Shown here piece by piece: positions 47,601 to 60,300 of a stretch of 64,000 nucleotides of DNA. The translations under genes were made by a program, and so were the position numbers. The notes under the pieces are model-generated. The model saw nothing but the letters and a program-made list of their open reading frames with translations. It made no database searches and was not told the DNA's origin. Numbering within the stretch: position 1 is the stretch's first letter; the number at the start of each line of letters is the position of its first letter. The DNA comes from Cercis canadensis (lineage: Eukaryota > Streptophyta > Magnoliopsida > Fabales > Fabaceae): contig QAOA01006734.1 in assembly GCA_003255065.1 (NCBI GenBank), positions 1,348,117 through 1,412,116 of the forward strand, written 5' to 3'.

Positions 47601-49132
47601 AGCCAGCATTTGGATGACAGTATCATCAAGCAGCAAAAAAAGGTAAACTTTAGTTTTTATGTTATTACGGGAGATGTAAATGATATATCAGTGATGTCAT
47701 TGTTTCCTCCCAGCAGATCTTGGCACGGCTGAACGTATCTGTTGCATTGAGCTCAATGGAGACCACGCATTTCATAGCAGACAAGTTTACACGTACAAAG
47801 AATATGTTGGAAACCATGGCTCTTGGTAAATTAGTGGTGACACATTTATGGCTTGAGAGCTGTGGACAAGCAAACTGTTTCATTGATGAAAAAAATTACA
47901 TCCTGAGGGATGTGAAGAAGGAAAAGGAAATAGGCTTTAGCATGTCTGTTTCTCTTGCTCGAGCAAGACAACAGCCACTTCTAAAGGTGACGTGGTGAAC
48001 ATATAAATTTTCTTTGGTTTTCCTCAAAATCTTATGTTCTTATTACTCGTCATTAATGCCTCAACCTGATTGCTGGTCTATACAGGGTAAAAGAGTCTTC
48101 ATCACTCCACACATCAAACCTGATAAGAAAGTGATGACAAGCTTGGTCACAGCTGTTCATGGCCAGGTATGCATTCTGCCATTGTTTATCACTCAACAAT
48201 TGCAGCTCACCTGTGGTTGCAATGTTTGGCCTTTTTGGGCTATTGAATTGTTGTGCTCCCAATCTCCTACTCACGTTTTGATAAAAGTAATTTCTTATAA
48301 ATTTCATCAGGTTGTGGATGAAAGTCAGATGTATGCAGACAAGAATGATATGATCTCAGATGATCTATTGATTCTTTCTTGTGAAGAAGATTATGCAATA
48401 TGTCATCCTTTCCTTGAGAGGGGTATGTAATTTTCCTCCTTCTCTTTAGATACAATACGGTTTATATTTTATCAGATATCATCTAGAACTATTTAAACTT
48501 TCAGGAACTGCGGTTTATAGTTCAGAGCTTGTACTGAATGGAATAGTAATCCAAAAATTGGAACTTGAGAGGTACGTTGAATTCAGGAGTAATCTTTCCT
48601 TTATGCTGTCTTCTCTTTTTTGTCCACTTACACAAGAAGTTTGACATGTTAGCAGGCTACATAAATCTAATCGTTATCTCAGTTCTCATATGGTTTTCAC
48701 CCAATATTTGCTGCATCTGAAAATACGAAAAAGTTTTAAGAACACAATAAATTGAGTGAAGCACTTTGAGTTAGTTGGAGTTTCTTGTGGACCTAGTAAC
48801 TTTCTGTAATGTTCCTCGTGAAAGTAGTGACCAAACTAGGCACACCATGTATAAGCAGAATTGATGCCATCCAAAGTAGGTAATTTTCAAACGACTTAAT
48901 TCAGAGTCTCAAGCCAACTAGGACCCTTGATTGCACATATTTGTATCTAGCGACTCCATTCTTCCCTCCCTCGGAAAACTGTTAGTGTTTAGTCTCCTAA
49001 TAAAGTGATCAAATTTCATTAAATCTTAGCATTAGTTTGGTTAATGGCAGACATCAACTCTTCATGAATCAAATTATGAAGAAGCAGCCCCGCTCATCTA
49101 GTCGGTTTGGGAAGGTTTACAGAAGGCGTTGA
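44620..49132 (+). CDS. Large BRCT-domain protein (DNA-damage response type)
   Basis: Eight exons: 44620-44713, 45229-45612, 45757-47642, 47717-47986, 48086-48166, 48311-48422, 48505-48571, 49051-49132, giving 991 residues with all phases consistent. The N-terminal ~780 residues are low-complexity, acidic then Lys/Ser-rich, without a recognised domain. The C-terminus carries a tandem BRCT pair: the first from about residue 775 (RVMFSQHL, THFIADKF.RT.N.L, VVTHLWLESC), the second from about 880 (GKRVFITPHIKPDKKVM, LLILSCEEDYAIC). The protein ends in a basic tail (RSSSRFGKVYRRR). This arrangement is like PTIP/MDC1-type phosphopeptide readers in DNA repair. From memory, Arabidopsis At4g03130 and At3g21480 are BRCT proteins of this kind. 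Function is inferred from the BRCT pair only. Confidence 0.88.
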
Positions 49133-50515
49133 GACCCGAATCCGGAGCACAGCTGATTTGGAGACAATAGTTATCTGGCTCCAGTGGATAGCTCTCTTGT
49201 CTCCAAGTTCTTAAATTTTAGGTCCTACAGTTACTTGCAAATGCAATTGAGTCTTTTTGTATATTCTACTTGAAACAAATCACAATGATGGGAAAGTTTA
49301 AAGGTAAGGGGATGATCTTAATGTGTTTTGGGAACAGTACTATAAAGATTCTGCAAATTAGTTAATATACATCAAATGTATGTATTTTATCTGCCGTTCG
49401 AATACATAAGATATACTTAGCATAAAAGACCATTGATCTCCCAGCTGATCCAGTTTTTGATTAAATGCCAGACTTGCACTTGTGTAATTTGATTGCCAGG
49501 GCATTGATGAACACTTCCAGATTTTCTTTCACTTGGTGAACAAGTTACAAACCATGTGATTGAAAGTATTTCCTTTCAGAGTGTGTGATTAAGAACCATA
49601 AAGTTAAGCACGAGTTCCAAAATCAGATATGCAAATTACAACTTAAAAAGCTTGGAAATAGAATTTAAAGTTAAAAAAGGCTGAGAAGTTACAAGATAGG
49701 TAAAGAAACTTGGTCTTTGCTAGATCGAGGAAATAAATTTTTTTAGTGAAAGTATTGAGGGAATAAAAACAAAAACAAAATCTAAAATATCAACTTATAA
49801 TGAAAATCATGTTTGTTAAAAGTAAGTATAAGTTAATGAAAAAAATTTCATTATCTTCTATTTGCTCACTGAATAATAACAAAGTAGCATATAGATCATC
49901 TCAAACAAACAAGAGAAAGCATATAAATGTAAGCTATATGATTTCATTTAAAGTTTGCGAAGTAAATTTAAATTATTTTAATATGTTTTTCTTATTTTAA
50001 GTTCATTTATTGGAGTTATTTATATCTATGATTTGTATTCTTATTCCAATTTAGTTTACTTTAAAGTTTTATTGAAATTAAATAATTATTTTACAATTTT
50101 TTAGTTGAAATAAAAAATATGAATAAATTTATAATATTCAATTTAATTATAAATTAGCATTCTATTAACATTTAAGTTTCATTTTTATTGCCTCCTTTTG
50201 TACTAAAGCAATTTCTTTTGTTTGTTTGTTTTTTTATTTTTTATTTTGCTAATGAAACCATTTTCTTTTGTTTTTTATTTTTCCCCCCAAGGTTTAGCTC
50301 TTTTGAGTTGGGCTCCTTTTTGGGCCTTGTGAGGTGTGGTCCATGGGAAATTGATTCGGCCGTGTTGCACCCTGAGGAATTATCCCTAAATTTCACTGCA
50401 ATGAATTAAGGAATTTTCTGAAAAAAAAAATCTCAAATTTCAGGGAGCACTGTAGTGTTGATTGATCTACTGTTCAGTACTTTTCCCCTGGAGCAGAAAA
50501 CAGAAGAAAACCAAA
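49133..50515. other. Intergenic region before the carrier gene
   Basis: No gene recognised; AT-rich from about 49700. In Arabidopsis, as I recall it, a U1 snRNP C gene lies at this position; its C2H2 zinc-finger start was not found here on either strand. Confidence 0.5.
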
Positions 50516-53500
50516 ATGACTGCAAATTCCGCTTCCAACAAGTCGGGACTTTCAGGTTATGTTTTCTTCTCTTTCGATGGATTCTCCCTCATTGAGGCAA
50601 AAATATATAATCAAATCTCCATGCTATCGTTGCGTTTCGTTGTATTTCAGAACTCATGGCCCAAAAAGAAAAAAAAAAATATCCACGCTTTTCATATTGG
50701 GTTGAGATTGCTCGGATCACAGAGAAAATGGCCTCCGTCGCCCATTCCATTGATACAGCAAACGATATATAGTTATGGCATCATTAGTTTTCTGCTCTGT
50801 TAAAGAAATACGTACATGCGATTTCTTTTGCGTTTTAAACTTGTAACCATGAATGTTGAAAAGAAGAGAATGTTTCAGGAGCTGTGAATGATGAGAAGCA
50901 GAGTTGGGCCACCTCCCCTTCCAGTGCTTTCTATCACTTTGGTACAAGTGGAGCTTCCGTGGCAGTTGCAACTACAATTACTCATCCAATGGGTTATTCT
51001 CTCTCTGCCCTTTTCTGTTTCCATTTTCAATAACTTTGGTTGTTTTGAATTGTTATCACACTTCTTTCCTTTTTTCTTTCTTTTTTTAACAAATTTGAAA
51101 CTGTTCGTTAAATTATTGGAGTCAATACAGAGCACAGTTTGTTAACTCTCTGGGATTTAACCATGGTACCAAGAAGTTAGAAAGAACTCATTGAGTATTA
51201 AAATTTGACCCAACAGTAGGTTTCTCTTGTTGTGAACATTATTGACCAGCACCTTAGATGTATAGCATATTTGAAGTTCTGGCATGTCTTTCTGGATTTA
51301 ATGTACCTCACATGAATTAAATAGTAGGAAAAACTTTTGCGTTCTCAAAGGAAGACTCAGCCATATATGTTAACTTTGTAACGATTGATGCTGAAATTTT
51401 GTCCAAATCCACATTCAGGGGAAGCTTGTATTTTGTCGTAAATTATGAGTTTGGTCTGGTGACAAGTTATGTTTTGTTTTCACAAAACCATCTATGCCTT
51501 GCATCACTAAATTGCAATGCAGCCTATTATGCAAATTGAAGTTGTTGATTGTGTTCAAAACGAGAGGATAGATTGGTGTATAGTGATATACTATTCTGTT
51601 TTTATTTGTAATTTTTTGGGTGATCATCCTTGAGGATTTGCGAATCATACTGGCATTTGAAATATATATGAAGTCAGAAATCTTAGTAAAGAAAGATAAT
51701 CTCTTTTAACTGGTGAAGGTCGCCTAAAATTGAAGCCTTGAAGATTTTGAGAAGCAACTATATGGCATTGCTAAATTTAACATAGATTACTTGTTTCTAC
51801 ATCTGATGCAGATGTACTGAAAGTCAGGCTGCAAATGCAACTTGCTGGCCAGAGAGGTCCTTTGAGCGGAATGGTAGTTTCTAAGTTTGGCCTTTCCTTT
51901 GAATGACCTTAGTTATCACATTATATTACAAAATTTTTATCACTTAAGGATGTACCAGGGACAACTATTTTATCGAATACTAAAAAATGAAGGACCAGGG
52001 TCTTTGTATCTGGGTTTGACACCTGCATTAACAAGGTCACTTGTTTATGGAGGACTACGCTTGGGCTTGTATGAGCCCTCTAAGAATGCTTGTGAAATGG
52101 CTTTTGGCTCCACCAATGTTTTTGTTAAAATTGCTTCTGGAGTATTTGCGGGTGCTTTTTCAACTGCACTGACTAATCCAATGGAAGTTCTAAAGGTAAG
52201 GTATTGTGTCATTTTTCCTTTCCTTTAAAAATTGTTTTTCTATATATTTTTTCTTCAAAATAATGTGCTCTCAATCAGGTGCGTTTGCAAATGAATTCAG
52301 ACATGAGAAAGGGAGGACCGATGTTAGAACTTCGTAGGGCTTTATCTGAAGAGGGAATCAATGCCCTCTGGAAGGGGGTGGGCCCTGCTATGGCCAGAGC
52401 AGCTGCTTTGACTGCATCCCAGCTGGCTACATATGATGAATCCAAACGGGTCAAGTTCTAAGCATGCTATTTTTCACTAACATTTAAGAAGTAATTTCCA
52501 ATGACCAAAAAGATTAGACAAACATTAATTGGTAGTCTGAAAATGTGTTTCTTTTCATCTCTCTCCCCCCCCCCCCCCNCCCCCCCCTTTTTTTGTTTGT
52601 AATTTGATTTGCTTTCTCTTGATGCAGATTTTGGTGAGGTTGACATCTCTTGAAGAAGGATTTCATCTGCATCTGATGTATGACTCTTCTTCCAGTTTCA
52701 TTTCTTCTTCACTTTTCTCTTTCTGCAAATTGAGTTGAAGTAAATGGAGTATGGTTTTCTTAAAGAAGAATAACAGAAGCTTGAAAAATAAATGGAAATT
52801 ACAATTAATTTGAACTTTTTATTTTTATTTTTATAAATATACCAAAATTATAAGTAAATATCTAGTTATGTATAATGTTTCACCATTTTTGCCCATAAGC
52901 TGGTAAACTCAAATACCTGGTGTTTCTTCAGAGTGGCACACCATTCTGTATTGGATCAATTCTTATGCCCTCACAATTTATTGTTATAAATCCAAGATTT
53001 AGTTTCCTTGATTTGACATAAATGATAACTGACTATAATTTCCATCTTATAAAGCTCGAGTACAGTTGCAGGCGTAGTGTGTACCCTCATAACAGCACCT
53101 ATGGACATGATTAAGACCCGTCTCATGTTGCAACGAGAATCCGAAAGTGCTAGAAGCTATAAAAACGGATTTCATTGTGCATACCAGGTACTAATATTCT
53201 TTCCTCACTCATCCTTCAACCCAGCAAGGCCTTTTTCTTTTCTTCCAGTCTTCTGCTTGTTCACTCACTTCCATATAAATTCAGATGTCTATATCATTGC
53301 TCAAACCTCATACTTAAACTATTGGTTAGATCTTGGAATTATGTGGAGCATTGGAGTCATTGAAACCCAATGATCATAACCATCTGATTTTTAAAGGTTT
53401 TAAAGGACCTAGCTTAATGGACCACCATGTTCTTGGAAACAACTTTTTCTGACTTTCTTCAATTAAGTGATTAGCTTGATGAACTACAGGGTTTTTAGAC

Positions 53501-54182
53501 ACAACTTTTTCTGACTTTTTCCTATACCTGAGATTTCCAAGATCAATAATTATGTTGTGTTTTTGTCAAGAAAATTCAACGCCTCCTCCCTATGTCAATA
53601 AAAAAGGACAATGACAGTATCATAGAGTTCTATATCTCCCTTTCTATGAACCTATATGAGATGACTTTCATAAGCACCACTTAGAATGTAATGTTTTCGC
53701 TTCTGCATAAGCTATAAATTACTCACTTTCTGATTTAATGCATTTGTGATGTGTGATTCAGGTCCTGCTTACAGAAGGCCCAAGGGCTCTTTACAAAGGG
53801 TGAGTTCATAACTTTAAGTAGATCTGCATTCTTGTGTGCATGGGATTGGTTTGCCTTATATAATCTCCAAAACCTTTATAATTAACTTCTCTGAGGTTGT
53901 TATAAGACTTCTTAAGAATTATCACTACTACCCCTCTTTACGTTCTATTATCCTGTTTATAGACTTCGAGTCACTTATGTAGTACTGCTTGGGGAAGAAT
54001 CGCTATCAGAGACACGCATATGAATTCAAAACTTGTTCAACTTTTTCCTGGGGTTATCAGTTTGTTCATAAAGAACCTTTTTCAGGGGCTTTGCGATATT
54101 TGCAAGATTAGGGCCGCAAACCACAATTACCTTTATGCTATGCGAGGAACTACGAAAGCTTGCTGGATTGAAGGCAATCTAG
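50516..54182 (+). CDS. Mitochondrial carrier family protein (MCF/SLC25)
   Basis: Nine exons: 50516-50555, 50879-50992, 51812-51873, 51959-52195, 52279-52449, 52628-52677, 53055-53187, 53762-53799, 54086-54182, giving 313 residues, the usual carrier length. The three repeats each carry the PX(D/E)XX(K/R) signature: PMDVLK near residue 50, PMEVLK near 149, PMDMIK near 246. Each is followed by a matrix-helix block such as SLYLGLTPALTRS, ALWKGVGPAMARAA and ALYKGGFAIFARLGPQ. It should be a six-helix inner-membrane transporter of the dicarboxylate/uncoupling-protein-like group; the substrate is not certain. Arabidopsis At4g03115 is, from memory, the expected counterpart. The poly-C tract with an N at 52579 lies in intron 5 and does not affect the coding sequence. 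Confidence 0.94.
52565..52587. repeat. Poly-C tract with single N
   Basis: About 22 C with an N at 52579, in intron 5 of the carrier gene, 40 nt before exon 6. Length uncertain. Confidence 0.9.
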
Positions 54183-57100
54183 TGACAGGGGTTGCCATTT
54201 GGCTACTGTCTGTCTACACCTACTGACAATAATAATTCTTGAAGTACCAGAGAAGTACTCTTGTTGCAGACAAGTCCCATTGATGGTATTATTTTAGTTG
54301 AGCTTTTCTCTTTAATTTTGTAGGTGTTTTGAGTTGCATCCCCTAGAGAACAATATCATATTGGAATCGGAATGATGCAACCCTCATAGAGATCCATTTA
54401 TTCATTCAATTAAGTAGTTATCATATTTTTTGCCTCTATGTTCCCCGTTTCCTGGGGTGTGGTCCTGTCCAATTAGAGGTCCATGATTGTTGTAATTCAT
54501 GTATCACTACCATCATTGTTTGTATTAATAAAAAAATTAGTAGTGATCATCCAACCAGAAAAAATAAATAAGGGATGTCTTGATCTTGGTTGGAAGATGA
54601 TTTTTCTCTCTCAAATACTGCTTCTATTCTTTTTTGCATTTGGGGGTTTTGATCCAATAAGTTAATTTATGTACTTCATCAATATGTCTCAAAACTCGTT
54701 GTTATAATTTGACAGACTTTGTTAATTTTAGTTTTAGGTACAGCTAACTCCTTTTTTTATTTTAATAAGGAAGTTTCTTAAGTCATGCTTCAGCCGTAGT
54801 GATGATGATGGTTACTTCATTCTGTTACGCTACGTCTTGCTTAAAATCCTCTCAATTACCAGGGCAATATAATTTCATTTCATAGGCACATAGTGTTTAA
54901 ATTATGCTAAAAGTTACTTTTTTTCTATGTAACATCTGTCTCTTTTTTTTTTAATTATTATTATCTTCGGAAAATGGGAGAGAGCATTTACTGCTTTTTG
55001 AGAAAGATTTGATCTCTTAACTTGGGGTAGGCCGATCCTTCGGCTCATTGGCAATGCGAGTTGAGCCAAGACTCTTGAGCTCTCTTTTTCTTGCTGGGAT
55101 AGTGGAATGAAAAAAAGGAGAATCTTTTTCTCCCCTTTTAGTTGGATGTCAATGAATTGTTAGGACTTAGTGTTGACATTGGTATTAAAGCATAGAATAA
55201 CCCAAGGAGAGCACATGACAAGTTGGACGTGGGCAATTTTCGAGCTGAGCATTAAACTCTTGTTGGCAAGTGTAGTGGCCCAACCCATGAATATACCATC
55301 ACTCATTGGAAATGTGGAAGGATCAGAATCGTTTATTTTTCCAACGTAGCAAAGCAAAAAATGAAAGGGTCCTACTAAATCCTGAGCTGGTTTGTTGGTG
55401 GCCGCCGAATTAACATGCGGGGATTCCATGTTGAATGGATAGATAGGTTCTCTTTTAGCTTGAAAGGGAATTTACCCTTTTCTTCTTTCGCAGTTGGATC
55501 TCATTTATAGATTATGGGTTGTTATCATGTGGCTAGGACTTGAGAAAATATGCTTTTACTCCTTCCAAAAAGGGAAACATCCTTTCACATACCATCCCTA
55601 TTATTGGCTTGAAAGTGAAATTTTAAAAAGTATAGAAGAATAAACTTAGCAATATTTTCAAGATGTAAACGTCACTAATTAAAATTAAAATAAATGATTT
55701 ACCATACGCAATTCAAATAAATAAGTATATCCGATCACGATAAAAGTTTATTTCAAAAAAATAAAAAAAAAAACTAACATGTGGAAACATTTAACTCGAA
55801 ATAAAAAAAAAATTTAAGAAAACTTTTTAAAGTGAGAAAAACACAAAAAGAAAAAAATTAGAGGTAGGGTACACTATTAAATGTTGATAATATAATCAAC
55901 ATTAAAAAGAAAAAGAGGAAAAGAAAACAAGTGGGGAAAAGGAAAAGAGGAGGAAATGGTGACAGGTGACATAAAAGTTAACTAGGATTGGTGAATATAA
56001 TCCCGCACGGTAAAATGGGGTAATGTTTGAATGTGGTTTTTGTCTGTATTAGGTTGGCCATTGGAGGGCGGTCATCCAACTTGCAAAACCAACAGTTATT
56101 TGCGAAATAAGAAATAAAAAATAAAAATAAAAATATTGGTGGAGAGAGAAATAGCAACGTTCATTCATCACCAATTTGCTGTGTCTTGGCGGGACAGTCT
56201 GGCGCTGTTATCTTTGTACCTCGTTTTTCTAGCTAAACTACCATGATACCCTTGCCTTCTTCATTTACTTTTTTACCCTTCTCTATGACCTATGCGGTTG
56301 ATTCTGTACATTCTGTGTGACGACGCTGTAGGAAATTACCATTTTTTAATTTTTCTAGTCTCTATAGAAAAATAATATTAATTAATTACATGTAATTGTA
56401 GTGAATGACTGAATGGGACTTTATACAAACATTTATATGACTTTACTTATTTTTATTTTAAATTTATATGAAATGATTTGAATAAGTTAAGTTTTTGCAT
56501 GTAAAAAGAGATGGGAGACTACTAGACTAGCATGCAATAAGCCAAGTGGTTTACTTGATAGGACGTTTTTCCGGTATTCTTATCCAAATCAATAGAATTT
56601 TGAGGATATCTTAGATTTTTAAAATAAGGCTTTTAAATGGACGTGCTAGATTTCAGTTGACGTCAACTTCATAATTATGAAGGAGAAGATGCATGGGCAA
56701 TTTTGTCTTTTAAGCAATCAAAGTAAAAAACAACACATAAGTTAAATCACAAATAAATACAAGCAAGCAAGCAAGAAAAAGAAAGAACAAATTAGCATTA
56801 AAATATTTTGAGAATAACCCTTGTTTTTGTTCATCAAAATGACAATTACTTCTATTATTTTTATGAGTAAGAATATAATATATTTCTTTTTGTGGCCTTT
56901 TTTCTTAAAACAATCTTGGGGCTGCATTTGATGTACCGAATTCCTAGGTTTGGAACTTGTTCGGTCAATACAAGTCTACAAGGAAAGGGAAGGGGCATTA
57001 TTGAAAGTACGAATCATGGTTGCGACACTGCAACTGCACTAACCCATCTTCATCCACAAGCACAGTTCTTGAACGGCAATAGTGGCAGTTTCGTAAAAAA

Positions 57101-57367
57101 GGTCGTAAATAAGCCCATTCTAAAACTTTTAATTATAATTATAATTATAATCTATCGAAGATCCAACTTTGCCATCCAGAAAGTCCCCAATTTCCCTGCG
57201 ACGACTCCAAACTAAAACTAGCACTCAGAAAAACCAATCTCAGGGGAGGGACAGAGAGAGAGAGACAGCAAATTTTAGAGCTAGAAACCGAGAATTCAGA
57301 GAGAGAAAGAAGCAGAAGAGAGTGAAACTGAGAGAAAAAGAGAGAAAGTGAAAGTGTATAGGCATTA
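54183..57367. other. Intergenic region between carrier and RNA-binding protein
   Basis: No gene recognised. At 55020-55560 is a GC-richer segment that looks like an old repeat or gene remnant, with similar blocks near 55130 and 55480 (CCCTTTT, AGTTGGAT, AGGACTTAG/AGGACTTGAG). A GA-rich stretch at 57250-57355 is probably the leader of the RBP gene. Confidence 0.55.
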
Positions 57368-60300
57368 ATGGCGGAGGGGAAGGAAGAGAGCAAATCTAGT
57401 GAGGAGAGTGTGAAACTGTTTGTAGGTCAAGTTCCGAAGCATATGTCGGAAGATGAGCTTCTGGCAATGTTCAAGGAGTTCGCGTTGGTGGACGAAGTCA
57501 ACATCATCAAGGATAAAACCACTCGCGCCTCTCGAGGTTCGCTCTCTTTTAATTCAAATCCTGCATTCTCCTCATTTTGATTTGGTCAAAATGTTAAATG
57601 TGCCCTCTTTCCTTGATTTCCAAGATTTACCAACTTTCCTTTTCTTCCCTTCCCGCTTGTTCTACTACTCTCATTATTTCCAACCCTAATTTCTCTGCAG
57701 GCTGCTGCTTCCTAATTTGTCCATCAAGGGAAGAGGCTGATAAGGCTGTCAATGCCTGTCATAATAAGAAAACACTACCTGGGGTTCGTACAATCTTCAT
57801 TCATAGTGTTGAAAACTGAATCCTTTTAATGCAATTAATAATCATTGATGCTCACGACCACATAGCTAATAGCTTAGCTCTGATTATGATTGTAAATATG
57901 AGTATCTTAATTGTGTTTAGGAAGCGACAGCATATTTCTAAATTTACCAATTAATGCGTGACACTTGACTTACTATATTACGCTACTCAACTCAACTCTA
58001 CATTAGTTTGTTTCCACATTGTGACATATTTTGTTGCTATTTACCCTAAACTGTATATGTTGATCTCGACCTCTGATAAACATGATTACGCATTAAATCC
58101 AGAAAGAGAACAATAAAAGTTGTGGAAGCCCCTGTGTCAAGTTTGTGGTTTTCATGAATATGTTTTTATCGGTTTTCTTTTTTACACTAATATTTTTGAG
58201 GTTTATGCCTCTGCCTGTATCAAAATTGCCAAACATAATTAAAACGTAACAAGTTAATTGGCAAAATTTGTACAAAGTTATATTACAATGCAATTTCTTT
58301 GTTTGATCGTGATATATGTATTTTGGTTTATAATTTTACAGACAAATTAAAAACATTTTATTTGTATTAAAAATATATTTTATGTAACAATTAAATAGAT
58401 ATGTTTTCTCTTTCTAAAATAAGTGTTATATAATTTCAGTCCCCCAGTATAGCTCTGCCGTAATATCTGTCAAGAACCATTTCAACCTAAACACTTAAGC
58501 TGATAGGTGAAAGCGTAAGAATGGTTTTATATCAAACAATAACCACTTTTATTCCCCTTTATCCCTACCCCACTCCATTGGGATCTTTTCCCTTGACATC
58601 AATGGGAAAGTTTATTTTTCTACTTTTATGCAGACAATGCAAATAGTAATTGGGTTGACTGTGAAACTTGTTCATATAATTAACTTGGAAGCTGCATTGT
58701 CAACCTTGTTAAAATTTGTGGAATTTCATGGGCATCATTTTTGAATGTTCATTCATGAATTAGATTGCTGGCATGGCCTGTGGTGGCACACAAATTACCC
58801 TCATTACTCTCCCTGCCAAATGTACCCTAAGGGTAATTTGTAGGTTTAATATATTCATTGCTGTGGCCTTGTATTTTGAGGATCCACTATCCTTTAAAAA
58901 TTAGCTCTTATCATCATTCCCCTGATTTTATAGTTGGGGAGTTCTTTCTTTTTATGCTGACAAATTGGATTGGTATTGAATTGACATTAAGTTTTGTGAA
59001 TATGAACTTGCGGGGACAGATTTCAAATCCACTAACTTTCGATGAAGTAGCATGGTGTCCGGAAATCATTTACCATGATTGTTTTTTGGAGACACCTTAT
59101 ATAGGTTCTCGGTCCATAATTTGTATTGTATTAATAGATGTTGCAGGTAATAAGTGGAAATGCTATGCTCCAGATTTATTTCAGTTATAGTGCCTTTACC
59201 AGCTACTTTTAGCACATCCCCCATGGTGATGCATGTAAATAACCTCTGATAAGCATGAGTACAAAGCCCTTTAAATTAGTTTTTGATTATTTGATATGAT
59301 TTTTCTGGGTCAGCAACTTGCTGACACTACAGCACACAAAATAGAGTCTCAGAGTTTGCAAGTAAGAGTCAATTATTTTATTATAAAAAATTAGTGTAGA
59401 TTACATGTCACTCCAAGGTTGTTCTCAGAATTGTGGTTGGGTAAGCAATTCATGTATGGTATGGTTTGTCCACTTTTGGAAGATATATGTTTATGCATCT
59501 TTGGCATATATCGTGACCTAAGTATTAGAGTCATGGCCAAAAAAAAAAAAAAAGAACCCAAGTATTAGAGTAAGAGGGAGATGCCCTTCTGATCCTTGCT
59601 TGACCTTGAAGTGGTTACTTGGGGATCTTCTAAGTCGGGCTCTTGTTTGCATGATTATTTGCTTTTGATGATTGTTCAAGATAGTTGTGACATATAGATG
59701 TGCTAACAAACCAAACAGGATATAAAATCAAGTATTTTGATATCTTAACTACTAACAATTTTATATGGATGTCTGCTTTCATAACTTTATGATATGTTCT
59801 CATCATTCTTATTCTGATTAGAGTATCCTGTTCTTTTTGTCCAATTCAGGCATCTAGTCCGTTGCAAGTGAAGTATGCTGATGGCGAGTTAGAAAGGCTA
59901 GGTGTAATATATTTCCTTTGTTTAGTTAAATATTTTGCTCAGGAGATGAAGTCTGAGAATCATTCATGTGCCAGTTTTCCTTTATTATGCTTTCTCTTAA
60001 AGAATGAAAATTTTCCTTTACCATTTTAGGATGTGTACCTTGATAAGTAATTTTTGGTAGTCCTTGAATCCAGAACACAAACTCTTTATTGGCATGCTTC
60101 CAAAGAATGTTTCTGAAACTGAAGTCTCTGCTCTGTTCTCCAAGTATGGAACTATAAAGGACTTACAGATTTTAAGAGGTTCACAGCAAACGAGTAAAGG
60201 TGCTGATTGTAAAGTTTAAGCTATCCTTTATTTCTTTAGTGCTGTTTGTGTCTCTAAATGGAAGTTTTTTTAATTGTTGACCTAATTGTTCTTCTCCCTT

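Noticed and set aside
49133-50515. U1 snRNP C gene expected by synteny
   Set aside because: No sequence encoding its zinc-finger start was seen on either strand.
55160-55429. 89-codon minus-strand frame
   Set aside because: No recognisable motif or codon pattern and isolated from any exon structure. Kept only as part of a possible remnant.
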